From NCBI GenBank assembly GCA_050249235.1, contig JBFWQW010000048.1, positions 1 through 21,184 on the forward strand: 21,184 nt of DNA, read 5' to 3'. Origin of the DNA: JAEKLB01 sp050249235 (GTDB taxonomy: Bacteria > Actinomycetota > Acidimicrobiia > Acidimicrobiales > CADCSY01). Shown piece by piece: positions 7,612-14,322 of the stretch (the stretch's first letter is position 1; each line of letters starts with the position of its first letter). The translations under genes were made by a program, and so were the position numbers. The notes beneath the pieces were generated by a model. It worked only from the letters and a program-made list of their open reading frames with translations, was not told where the DNA came from and searched no databases.

Positions 7612-8259
7612 ATGTCAGCCGCGCCCGTCCACCCGGAGGCCGGGACCGTCACCACCACCACCGCCTGGGCCGAGCGCCGGGCGCGGGTGGGTCGGCAGTA
7701 CGAACGGGTGGCGCTCGAGTTGTTCGCCGAGCAGGGCTATCCGGACGTGACGATGGACGACATCGCCGAGGAGCTCGGGGTGTCGGCCCGCACCCTGTTC
7801 CGCTACTTCCCTTCGAAGGAGGAGATCCTCCTCGGCGTGCCCCGCCGCTCGGTGCAGGCCCTGGTGGACGAGCTGGGCCGGATCGACCCGGCCGACGACC
7901 CGGTGCGTTCCCTCTGGAACGCCTTCCGCGACGCGGCCGTGCTGCAGGGCGCCGAGCTCGGGCTGCTGCGCCTGTGGCGGGAGGCGATGCTCGAGGCGCC
8001 GGCGTCGAGCGCCCGGGCCCTCGGCGAGCGGGTGATGGCGGTCGAGGGCCTGGTGTGCGAGCGCTGTGCCGCCGCCATGGGCGTCGATGCCGGTGCCGAC
8101 GTCCGCCCCCACGTCGTGGCCGCGGCGCTGTCGGCCGGCTCGATGGCGGTGCTGCGGTTCTGGTTCGACCACGGCACCGCCGGCGACCTGGCCGCCCTCT
8201 ACGACGACGCCTACCTGTCGATCGCGGCGGTGGCCGGCGGTCTGCGCCCGACGGCCTGA
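7612..8259 (+). CDS. TetR/AcrR-family transcriptional regulator
   Basis: A 215-residue TetR-type repressor. The N-terminal HTH is clear: VALELFAEQGY (33-43), then TMDDIAEELGVSARTLFRYF (47-66) with the recognition helix SARTLFRYFPSKEEIL, the standard TetR end motif. The rest is the helical ligand/dimer domain, with WREAMLE at about residues 122-128. A 20-residue unstructured Thr-rich N-terminal extension precedes the HTH. ATG 7612 is the last reasonable start and has a TANNNT hexamer 8 nt upstream; the frame is open further upstream only by GC bias. It is divergent from the amidohydrolase operon, the classic arrangement for a local repressor, with phased repeats between them. It converges on the acyl-CoA dehydrogenase gene, so it could instead regulate lipid genes, as many actinobacterial TetR proteins do. 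The ligand is unknown. Confidence 0.88.
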   Translation: MSAAPVHPEAGTVTTTTAWAERRARVGRQYERVALELFAEQGYPDVTMDDIAEELGVSARTLFRYFPSKEEILLGVPRRSVQALVDELGRIDPADDPVRSLWNAFRDAAVLQGAELGLLRLWREAMLEAPASSARALGERVMAVEGLVCERCAAAMGVDAGADVRPHVVAAALSAGSMAVLRFWFDHGTAGDLAALYDDAYLSIAAVAGGLRPTA

Positions 8260-8301
8260 ACGACGGACGGCTGAAAGGCTGCCGGGTGCTCGTCCCGGGT
8301 C

Positions 8302-9480
8302 TCAGCTCCGGAGTGTCTTGCTCCAGGGCACGCCCTTGTCGGCCGCCGGCTCCCGGGGCAGGCCGAGCACGCGGTCGCCGACGATGTTGCGCTGGATGTC
8401 GTTGGTGCCCCCGGCGAGCGAGCCGCTCGGGCTGCCCACGAACGACCGCTGCGGTGTGGGGGCGGCGCCCTTCTCGTCGTAGTCGCCGAAGAGCATCCCG
8501 GCCGGGCCGAGCAGGTCGAGGGTGATCTCGGCGACCTTGGCCCCGAGGACGGCGCCGGCCAGCTTGCCGATCGAGCCCTCCGGCCCGGCCTTGCCGGCCT
8601 GCTGGAGGGCGACGGCCCGGGCCGAGTTGAGCCGGTTGACCTCGGCCTGCACCCAGACGTGCATCATCCGCGCCCGCAGGGCGAGCGCGGCCGCCGACGT
8701 CTTGTCCTCCCGGTCCCGCCAGATCCCGAGGGCGCTGTCCATGGGGTGCCCGCCCCGCCCCATGCCGCCGGCGATGCCGACCCGCTCGTTCATGAGCGTG
8801 GTGTGCGAGACGGCCCAGCCCTGGCCGACGTCGCCGAGGCGCTCGTGGTCGGGCACGCGGGCGTCGCGCATGAAGACCTGGTTGAAGCTGGAGTCGCCGG
8901 TCATCTGGCGCAGCGGCCGCACCTCGACGCCGGGCTGGTGCATGTCGAGGACGAAGTAGGTGAGCCCGGTGTGCTTCTCGACGTCCGGGTCCGTGCGGGC
9001 CAGCAGCAGGGCGAACCGGGCCAGGTGCCCCCGGGTCGTCCACACCTTCTCGCCGTTCACCACCCACTCGTCGCCGTCCTTCACCGCCCGGGTGGCGAGC
9101 GAGGCGAGGTCGGAGCCGGCGCCGGGCTCGCTGAAGAGCTGGCACCAGATCTCCTCGCAGGTGAAGATCGGCCGGAGGTATCGCCGCTTCTGCGCCTCGG
9201 TGCCGAAGGCCACGAGCGTGGCCGCACCCTGGCCGTAGGCGGTGGTGTTCACGATCCGCCCGTCGGGAGCGCCGGCCTCGGCGAGGCGGGTCTCGACCAC
9301 CCGCTGGAGCTGCACCGGGGCGTCGAGGCCGCCGAGGCCGACGGGGAAGTGCACCCAGGCCAGGCCGGCGTCGAACCGGGCGCCGAGGAACTCGGTGCGA
9401 GACGTCGTGGTCGGCGGGTGGGCGGCCAGCAGCTCGTCGACCAGCGCCAGCACGTCCTGCTCGGTGGTTCCCCCAGGCAT
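8302..9480 (-). CDS. Acyl-CoA dehydrogenase
   Basis: A 392-residue FAD-dependent acyl-CoA dehydrogenase (FadE type), catalysing alpha,beta-dehydrogenation of an acyl-CoA or steroid-CoA thioester. Visible motifs are CQLFSEPGAGSDLASL (the flavin/substrate-binding signature), VVNGEKVWTT, the TGDSSFNQVFM segment, and the C-terminal GGTNDIQRNIVGDRVLGLP, matching the family's GGTsEIqrn.i..R.LGLP. Length is usual. I could not place the catalytic Glu with confidence; the segment before GGTNDIQR reads FVGSPSGSLA. ATG 9480 starts the protein, and TAGAGT (minus strand, 9493-9488) lies 7 nt upstream, so translation may be leaderless. It converges on the TetR gene (42 nt) and is separated from the next upstream gene by a repeat-bearing 182-nt gap. 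The substrate is unknown. The nearby DUF35/thiolase-like pair supports a role in lipid or steroid side-chain breakdown, as an inference. Confidence 0.9.
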   Translation of the reverse strand: MPGGTTEQDVLALVDELLAAHPPTTTSRTEFLGARFDAGLAWVHFPVGLGGLDAPVQLQRVVETRLAEAGAPDGRIVNTTAYGQGAATLVAFGTEAQKRRYLRPIFTCEEIWCQLFSEPGAGSDLASLATRAVKDGDEWVVNGEKVWTTRGHLARFALLLARTDPDVEKHTGLTYFVLDMHQPGVEVRPLRQMTGDSSFNQVFMRDARVPDHERLGDVGQGWAVSHTTLMNERVGIAGGMGRGGHPMDSALGIWRDREDKTSAAALALRARMMHVWVQAEVNRLNSARAVALQQAGKAGPEGSIGKLAGAVLGAKVAEITLDLLGPAGMLFGDYDEKGAAPTPQRSFVGSPSGSLAGGTNDIQRNIVGDRVLGLPREPAADKGVPWSKTLRS

Positions 9481-9487
9481 GGACCGG

Positions 9488-9493
9488 ACTCTA
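9488..9493 (-). promoter_or_regulatory. Candidate leaderless -10 (TAGAGT) of the acyl-CoA dehydrogenase gene
   Basis: On the minus strand TAGAGT matches TANNNT and ends 7 nt before ATG 9480. There is no Shine-Dalgarno in that spacer, consistent with a leaderless mRNA. Confidence 0.45.
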
Positions 9494-9510
9494 CGACCCG
9501 ACCTCGGCCT

Positions 9511-9570
9511 GCCGTCCATCCGCCCGGCCTGCCGCCCATCCGCCCGGCCTGCCGCCCATCCGCCCGCCCA
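9511..9570. repeat. 20-bp tandem repeat, about 2.8 copies
   Basis: Copies at 9511-9530 (one mismatch), 9531-9550 and a partial at 9551-9570 share the unit GCCGCCCATCCGCCCGGCCT. The array lies upstream of the acyl-CoA dehydrogenase promoter in the noncoding gap 9481-9662. The unit is not a multiple of 3 and no gene is recognised over it. It may be replication slippage or repeated operator sites; no secondary structure or CRISPR-like spacing is seen. Confidence 0.7.
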
Positions 9571-9662
9571 TCCGCGTCGCGCAACCCGCTTCGTGCACCA
9601 CCAGCGCGGCGCGACATCGCTGACCCGGGCGGTCGTCCGCCGTGCAGCTGGTGGGGGAGGGG

Positions 9663-10199
9663 CTAGAGCCAGCTCTCCCGGGCGTCGTCGACGGGGCCGT
9701 CGCCGGGGGGCCGGGCCAGCTCGCCGGCCCGGATCCGGTCGAGGAGCGACCGGACGGTGCCGACGATCTCCGGCGCGGCCCGGCCGACGTCGTCGACGTC
9801 GCGGGGTCCGACGTCGGACGGCGCGATCCGGGCGCCGCGCAGCACCGGGCCGAGGTTCCCGAGCCGGGCCTCGAGCCAACCGACGGGGTCGGCCGAGAGC
9901 GCCTTGACGAACCGCCGGGCGCTCGGCTCCCAGCCGTCGAACATCGGGTGGTGGTGGGCCCGGTCGAGGGTGCCCGGGCGGTCGACCGACTCGAGAAGGT
10001 CGACCCGCCACACCGGTCGCTCGATGGCGATGGGCCGGGCCGAGTAGATGCTCCCCCGGAGCTCGCCCGGCTCCACCACCCGGAGCTCGACCCGCACGCC
10101 CTGCTCGGGACCCTCCTGCCCCGGCGCCGGGGCCGGGTCGACGAAGTAGAGGTCGCCCACCACCACGCCCAGGCGGTCGAAGCCGAACGCGTACAGCAT
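9663..10199 (-). CDS. Conserved-looking hypothetical protein
   Basis: A 178-residue protein I do not recognise. It begins MLYAFGFDRLGVVVGDLYFVDP, a compact hydrophobic beta-rich start with no signal peptide or membrane helix. Notable stretches are GQEGPEQGVRVELRV (about 29-43), YSARPIAIERPVWRVDLLES (about 53-72), RAHHHPMFDGWEPSARRF with three consecutive His (about 82-99) and a C-terminal SLLDRIRAGEL. The His-rich loop followed by Trp-Glu could bind a metal, but that is a guess. ATG 10199 is preceded by GGGAG at a suitable distance (AAGGGAGATCCTGATG), which favours it over earlier in-frame codons. The amino-acid composition is that of a folded protein and the codon bias matches the neighbours. 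It lies divergent from the nitroreductase gene and upstream of the acyl-CoA dehydrogenase on the same strand. Confidence 0.7.
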   Translation of the reverse strand: MLYAFGFDRLGVVVGDLYFVDPAPAPGQEGPEQGVRVELRVVEPGELRGSIYSARPIAIERPVWRVDLLESVDRPGTLDRAHHHPMFDGWEPSARRFVKALSADPVGWLEARLGNLGPVLRGARIAPSDVGPRDVDDVGRAAPEIVGTVRSLLDRIRAGELARPPGDGPVDDARESWL

Positions 10200-10287
10200 C
10201 AGGATCTCCCTTCGACCGGGCTCGACCCGGGCCTCGGCGGGCGCACGCCTTGCTCCTCTGTCAAGCGGCACGGTACGCCGCCGCGCC

Positions 10288-10293
10288 TAGGTT
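10288..10293 (+). promoter_or_regulatory. Candidate leaderless -10 (TAGGTT) of the nitroreductase gene
   Basis: TAGGTT matches the actinobacterial TANNNT consensus and is exactly 6 nt before GTG 10300. This is the textbook spacing for a transcript whose first base is the start codon. No Shine-Dalgarno is present. Confidence 0.55.
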
Positions 10294-10299
10294 GGCCGC

Positions 10300-10986
10300 G
10301 TGGCCGACGATCCCGCTCCCGCCCGCCCGGCTCGCCCGGCCCGCCCGGGCGCGTCGGGCCTCGACCTCGACACGGTCGACAAGCTGCTCGCCACGACCCG
10401 GGCGGTGCGGCGCCGGCTCGACCTGTCCCGACCGGTGCCGGCCGAGGTCCTGCTCGAGTGCCTCGAGCTCGCCATCCAGGCGCCGACCGGCTCCAACGCC
10501 CAGGGCTGGCGCTGGATCGTCGTCACCGACCCGGCCGTCCGCGCCGACCTGGCCGAGCTCTACCGGGACCGGCCCCCGTCGCCCGGCCCCTCCACCTTCC
10601 CCGACGTGCCGGACAGTCCGCAGCAGCGGCGGGTCAACGCCTCGGCCGAGTACCTGCGCCAGCACATCGGCCAGGTGCCGGCCCTCGTCGTCCCCTGCGT
10701 CCTCGACGCCGGCGGCGCGGCCGGGTGGCCGCCCTCGATCTATCCGGCCGTGTGGAGCCTGATGCTGGCCCTGCGCAGTCGCGGCCTCGGCTCGGTGCTC
10801 ACCACCGCCCACCTCTACCGCCGCGACGAGGCGGCCGACCTGCTCGGCGTGCCCGACGGCTACGTGCAGACCTGCCTGATCCCGGTCGCCTGGTTCACCG
10901 GCGACGACTTCAAGCCTGCCGAGCGCACGCCCGTCGAGGCCGTCACCTACTGGGACCGGTGGGGGACGCCGCCGCCGTCGCCCTGA
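10300..10986 (+). CDS. Nitroreductase-family FMN oxidoreductase
   Basis: A 228-residue nitroreductase-fold protein, expected to bind FMN as a dimer and use NAD(P)H to reduce nitro groups, quinones or enones. Family features are the first FMN-binding segment TTRAVRRRLD (32-41), AIQAPTGSNAQGWRWIVV (58-75, pattern A.APSg.N.QpW), a central Trp/Leu-rich helix VWSLMLALRSRGLGSVLTT that lines the flavin (written in part: LALRSRGLGS), and the LLGVPDGYVQTCLIPVAW strand near the C-terminus. An Ala-Arg-Pro repeat (residues 8-16) forms a disordered N-terminal tail encoded by a GC-rich slippage-prone stretch. GTG 10300 is supported by the leaderless promoter. It is followed 80 nt later by the DUF35/thiolase-like pair on the same strand. 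Substrate unknown. Confidence 0.88.
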   Translation: MADDPAPARPARPARPGASGLDLDTVDKLLATTRAVRRRLDLSRPVPAEVLLECLELAIQAPTGSNAQGWRWIVVTDPAVRADLAELYRDRPPSPGPSTFPDVPDSPQQRRVNASAEYLRQHIGQVPALVVPCVLDAGGAAGWPPSIYPAVWSLMLALRSRGLGSVLTTAHLYRRDEAADLLGVPDGYVQTCLIPVAWFTGDDFKPAERTPVEAVTYWDRWGTPPPSP

Positions 10987-11066
10987 GCTCGAAGCTCGAC
11001 CCCGGTTCCCGGCCGTCGGGCATGATGCAACCCGGGACGAGCACGGCGGACGACGAGGGGGAGCGT

Positions 11067-11522
11067 GTGGCGGTCACGACGGAGGGGACCTCGTTGTCGG
11101 CGGCGTCGCTGCCACCGCTGCCGCAGCCGGGCCCGCTGACGGCCTTCTTCTGGGAGGCGATCGACGAGGGTCGGCTCGACATCCTGCGCTGTAACGCCTG
11201 CGGCCACCACGTCCACTACCCCCGACCGATCTGCGACCGGTGCCAGTCGATGGACCTGGCGCCGGCGACGATGTCCGGCCGGGCCACGGTCTACGCCTAC
11301 ACGGTCGTCATGCAGGCCTTCCACCCGTACTTCGTCGACAAGCTCCCGTACGTACTGGCCGTGGTCGAGCTCGAGGAGGAGCCGGGCCTGAAGGTGACCA
11401 CCTCGATCGTCGGCTGCGACGAGGCCGACCTCCGGGTCGGGCTGCCGGTCGAGCTGGTGCTCACCGACGTCGGTCACGGCCTCGTGCTCCCGTTCTTCCG
11501 TCCCGCCGGGCGGGCGGCATGA
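11067..11522 (+). CDS. DUF35 OB-fold / zinc-ribbon protein (partner of thiolase-like protein)
   Basis: A 151-residue protein with the DUF35 layout: an N-terminal helix (PLTAFFWEAIDEGRLDILRC, 23-42), a rubredoxin-like zinc ribbon with C42, C45, C56 and C59 (CNAC...CDRC), then an OB-fold with GRATVYAYTVV, YVLAVVELEE and GLPVELVLTDV. DUF35 proteins bind acyl-CoA or the thiolase-like partner encoded beside them, and in steroid side-chain degradation such pairs form aldolase complexes (ChsH2 DUF35 domain with Ltp2). GTG 11067 is chosen since GGGGG ends 5 nt before it and the DUF35 helix follows; ATG codons at 11022/11025 would add an atypical tail and cannot be excluded. Its TGA overlaps the next ATG (ATGA, 11519-11522), so the two are translationally coupled and likely made in equal amounts. 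Confidence 0.88.
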   Translation: MAVTTEGTSLSAASLPPLPQPGPLTAFFWEAIDEGRLDILRCNACGHHVHYPRPICDRCQSMDLAPATMSGRATVYAYTVVMQAFHPYFVDKLPYVLAVVELEEEPGLKVTTSIVGCDEADLRVGLPVELVLTDVGHGLVLPFFRPAGRAA

Positions 11523-12694
11523 TCGGCCACGACGACGTCGCCGCCGTCGGCGTGGGCTATTCGACGACCGGCCGCAAGACGGGCCTCACGTCCTGGCAGC
11601 TCGCCATCCAGGCCGCCAAGGCGGCCATGGACGACGCCGGCATCGGCCCGGCCGACATCGACGGCATCTCGCTGCTCTGGGGCGTGGCCGGTCCCGCCCC
11701 GGGCGGGCTCGACACGGTCGACCCGATGGACCTGGCCTACATGCTCGGCATCCGGGACGTGAACTGGTACGGCACGGCCGGGCCGTCCTACATCGGCCCG
11801 GCCGTCCAGGGGGTCACCGCCATCCGGGCCGGGATGGCCCACACCGTCCTGACGCTGCGGATCATCAACCAGCGGCTGTCGTCGACCGAGGAGCTGCGGG
11901 CCACCACCGAGGCCGGTCCCACCTCGGTGGGCGGCGACATGCAGTTCACCGCGCCCTTCGGCTCGGTGTCCCCCGTGTTCTCGATCTCGGCCATGCCGGC
12001 CAGGCGCCACATGGACCTCTACGGCACCACCGAGGAGCAGTTCGGCGCCCACGTCGTCGCCCAGCGCCACCATGCGACCCTCAACGAGGACGCCATCTTC
12101 CGCGACCCCCTCACGATCGACGACTACCTGGCCTCCCGGTACATCGCCAAGCCGGTCCGCCTCCTCGACTGCGACTACCCGGTCGACTCCGCCTCGGCGG
12201 TGATCTTCACGACGGCCGACCGGGCCCGGGACATGCGGGCCGCGCCGGTGCGGGTCGACTCGATGGCGTACTCGTCGGTGAAGTACTCGACCTTCGAGAA
12301 CCTCGACGACTTCAACCGCAGCTCGCCGTTCCACGCCTCGAGGGTGCTCTGGGAGCGGACCGACCTCACGCCCGCCGACGTCGACTGCGCCCAGCTCTAC
12401 GACGGCTTCACGATCATCGTCTTCCAGTGGCTCGAGGCGCTGGGCTTCTGCGGCCTCGGGGAGGCCGGGCCCTTCGTCGAGGCCGGTCACACCGCCCTCG
12501 GGGGCAGGCTGCCGGTGAACACCGACGGCGGGGCCTGCAACGTCGGGCGCCGACACGGCGCAAACTTCTGCATCGAGTCGATCCGCCAGCTCCGGGGCGA
12601 ATGCGGCGACCGCCAGGTGCCGGACGCCGAGGTGGCGGTGTGGGCCAACGCCGTCGGCCCCTTCTCCGGCGTGATGCTGATGACGAAGACCTGA
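11519..12694 (+). CDS. Thiolase-like protein lacking the nucleophilic Cys (Ltp2/SCP-x-like)
   Basis: A 391-residue thiolase-superfamily protein. Conserved pieces are ELAI-type start TSWQLAIQAAKAAMDDAGI (24-42), DIDGISLLWG (47-56), the active-site helix GPSYIGPAVQGVTAIRAG (88-105), DCAQLYDGFT (289-298), GGRLPVNTDGG (328-338) and RHGANFCIESIRQLRGE (345-361). The usual thiolase nucleophile Cys is replaced by Ser90, and the C-terminal region resembles the Ltp2-type HG.N...E..RQLRG block rather than a Cys-Gly thiolase motif. Ltp2-type proteins catalyse retro-aldol cleavage of a CoA-thioester side chain together with a DUF35 partner, which here is encoded directly upstream with a 4-nt overlap. A retro-aldolase or non-decarboxylating condensing role is therefore more likely than thiolysis (inference). 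A strong hairpin terminator follows 34 nt after the stop. Confidence 0.87.
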   Translation: MIGHDDVAAVGVGYSTTGRKTGLTSWQLAIQAAKAAMDDAGIGPADIDGISLLWGVAGPAPGGLDTVDPMDLAYMLGIRDVNWYGTAGPSYIGPAVQGVTAIRAGMAHTVLTLRIINQRLSSTEELRATTEAGPTSVGGDMQFTAPFGSVSPVFSISAMPARRHMDLYGTTEEQFGAHVVAQRHHATLNEDAIFRDPLTIDDYLASRYIAKPVRLLDCDYPVDSASAVIFTTADRARDMRAAPVRVDSMAYSSVKYSTFENLDDFNRSSPFHASRVLWERTDLTPADVDCAQLYDGFTIIVFQWLEALGFCGLGEAGPFVEAGHTALGGRLPVNTDGGACNVGRRHGANFCIESIRQLRGECGDRQVPDAEVAVWANAVGPFSGVMLMTKT

Positions 12695-12728
12695 GGTCCC
12701 GAAGGCCTGCGCTCGCGACCTCGGGACG

Positions 12729-12762
12729 CGACGAGGGGCGCCCCGCAGGGCGCCCCTCGTCG
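12729..12762. terminator. Bidirectional hairpin terminator
   Basis: A perfect 15-bp stem (12729-12743 with 12748-12762) and a CGCA loop lies between the convergent thiolase-like and amidohydrolase genes, followed by a short GTTTCG on the plus side. The U-tract is weak, as is usual in actinobacteria. A second, weaker stem, GTCCCGA/TCGGGAC (12696-12702 with 12721-12727), precedes it. Confidence 0.85.
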
Positions 12763-12781
12763 ACGTTTCGTCGCCGCGGGG

Positions 12782-13990
12782 CTACGAGATGATGGCGAGG
12801 GCGTTCTCGCGCATGATCTTGCGGACGTCGGCCGGGTCGAGCTTCTGGATGCACTCGGCGTAGTCGATGGGCTGGATGTTGCCCTCGGGGTGCGGCCAGT
12901 CCGAGCCGAAGAGCACCCGGTCGACGCCGATCAGCTCGGTGAGGCCCACGACGTCCTCCTCGGGGAAGGGCGAGACGTAGACCTTCTCCTTGAAGATGTC
13001 GGACGGCCGGTCCTCGACCCTGCTGCCGAAGGCTTCCACCCTGCGCTCGAGCAGGCCGCCGGCGTGGTCGATGGCGTGCAGCACGTAGGGCACCCAGTTG
13101 GCGCCCATCTCGACGCTGGCGATCTTCACGTTCGGGAAGCGGCCGAAGGTGTTGCCCAGGATGAGGGCCATCACCGTCTCCATGATCCCGCGGTCGGTGT
13201 TGAGGGCCGCAGCCAGGGTGAACTGGTAGCGCTTGTCGGTTACCGGGGCCCGCCCGTACAGCATGTCGAACGAGTCCTGGTAGACGGTGTGGCCGCCGTA
13301 GGCGTGGTAGGCGACGAGGATCCCGGCCTCGTCGGCCCGGGCCCAGAACGGATCCCAGATCGGGTCGGCGGGGGAGCGGCCGGCGGCCGGCCCGGGCCGG
13401 ACCGACACGAGCTTGGCCCCCTTGGCCAGCACCTTGTCGAGCTCCTGGGCGGCCAGGTCGGGATCGAGCATGGGGATGTAGGGCGGCGCGAAGAGGCGCT
13501 CCTTGTAGTGGTAGCCCCAGTCCTCGTCGAGCCACTCGTTGTAGGCGCTGAACGCCTTGTGGCCCATGACGGGGTCGTCCATCATCAGGCCCTCGACGCA
13601 GTCGCCGAGCGTCGGGAACAGGAAGCAGGCCTGGATGTTCTGCTGGTCGAGCACCTCGATGCGCTCGTCCTTGTGGCGGTACTCCGGCGGCAGCGGCACG
13701 AGCTCGCCGTACTGCGACTTGGCGAACTCCCAGCCCGCCTCGCGGCCCTTGCCCTCCTCGAGCTCCTTCAGGCGGGCGTGGAAGGCGCCGGCCTTGGCGA
13801 TCGGGTTGAACGTGGGGTTCGGCGGGGTGCTCGAGAGCTTGTCGCCGAAGAAGAGGTGCTTGCGCTTGCCGTCCTGCATCCACTTCACGTACCGCTTGAC
13901 GCTCTCGTCCCCGTAGCGGGTGAAGGCGTCCTCGGCCTCGTAGTAGTGGTTGTCGGCGTCGACCAGCTGATAGTCGAGCTGTGGCTCCAT
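12782..13990 (-). CDS. Amidohydrolase family protein (ACMSD-type TIM barrel)
   Basis: A 402-residue metal-dependent amidohydrolase of the amidohydrolase_2 / ACMSD-like group, whose members decarboxylate or hydrolyse ring-cleavage and aromatic acids. Metal-site elements are the N-terminal VDADNHYYE (D11, D13, H15), H229 in VAYHAYGGH on a later strand, and D364/H367 in FGSDWPHPEG near the C-terminus, the signature end of this family. The protein has the family's length for actinobacterial members, with an insertion after strand 1 containing a His/Lys-rich KRKHLFFGDK segment. No signal peptide. ATG 13990 is preceded by GGAGGAG at 7 nt spacing, a strong ribosome site. It converges on the thiolase-like gene across the hairpin terminator. 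A link to lipid or aromatic catabolism is suggested by the neighbours but the substrate is unknown. Confidence 0.88.
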   Translation of the reverse strand: MEPQLDYQLVDADNHYYEAEDAFTRYGDESVKRYVKWMQDGKRKHLFFGDKLSSTPPNPTFNPIAKAGAFHARLKELEEGKGREAGWEFAKSQYGELVPLPPEYRHKDERIEVLDQQNIQACFLFPTLGDCVEGLMMDDPVMGHKAFSAYNEWLDEDWGYHYKERLFAPPYIPMLDPDLAAQELDKVLAKGAKLVSVRPGPAAGRSPADPIWDPFWARADEAGILVAYHAYGGHTVYQDSFDMLYGRAPVTDKRYQFTLAAALNTDRGIMETVMALILGNTFGRFPNVKIASVEMGANWVPYVLHAIDHAGGLLERRVEAFGSRVEDRPSDIFKEKVYVSPFPEEDVVGLTELIGVDRVLFGSDWPHPEGNIQPIDYAECIQKLDPADVRKIMRENALAIIS

Positions 13991-14322
13991 CGGTGCTCCT
14001 CCGCGTCCCGGGTCCCGTGCGTCACGGTTCGTCTGCGATCAGGCCCTCGGTGTGCCGATGGCCTGCCCTTCGATCGACACAGTCTGCCAGCCAGCGGTGC
14101 CGATGCCAGGGCCGGACGTCCAGCGCCCGGTGACGACGTCCTCTCGGCGCGATCCCGTCCTTTCGGCGTCACGCAACCGACCGTCCATCACCACGACATG
14201 CACACGTAACGTAGTGAGTTCTACACTCTGCGTGGTCGGATGCCGACACATCCCGTGGCAGGTCCGCCGGGACCGGGCCCGCCCGCCCGCCCACGCTTCC
14301 CACCTCTTCCCAGGAGGCACAC
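13991..14322. other. Noncoding region between divergent genes
   Basis: These 332 bp carry no convincing gene. They hold the strong GGAGGAG ribosome site of the amidohydrolase on the left and CAGGAGG (14311-14317) of the glycosyltransferase on the right. The AT-rich core 14196-14230 contains TANNNT hexamers on both strands: TAACGT (14207-14212) and TACACT (14222-14227) on plus, and TACGTT (14213-14208) on minus. These are candidate -10 elements for two divergent promoters. If TACACT is used, the glycosyltransferase mRNA has a leader of about 90 nt. No clear -35 or riboswitch is recognised. Confidence 0.5.

Noticed and set aside
8282..8298. Hairpin between TetR and acyl-CoA dehydrogenase as terminator
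   Set aside because: The stem is only CCGGG/CCCGG with a 7-nt loop and no U-tract, expected by chance at this GC content.
6039..8525. 828-codon plus-strand open frame
   Set aside because: It runs antisense to the amidohydrolase and out of frame through the TetR gene; its composition is that of GC-bias shadow frames with no domain.
9511..9570. CRISPR-like repeat
   Set aside because: The units are directly adjacent without unique spacers and there are no cas genes nearby.
9642..11021. Upstream extension of the DUF35 frame
   Set aside because: It covers the nitroreductase gene in another frame and is low-complexity Arg/Pro-rich; the DUF35 homology starts after 11067.
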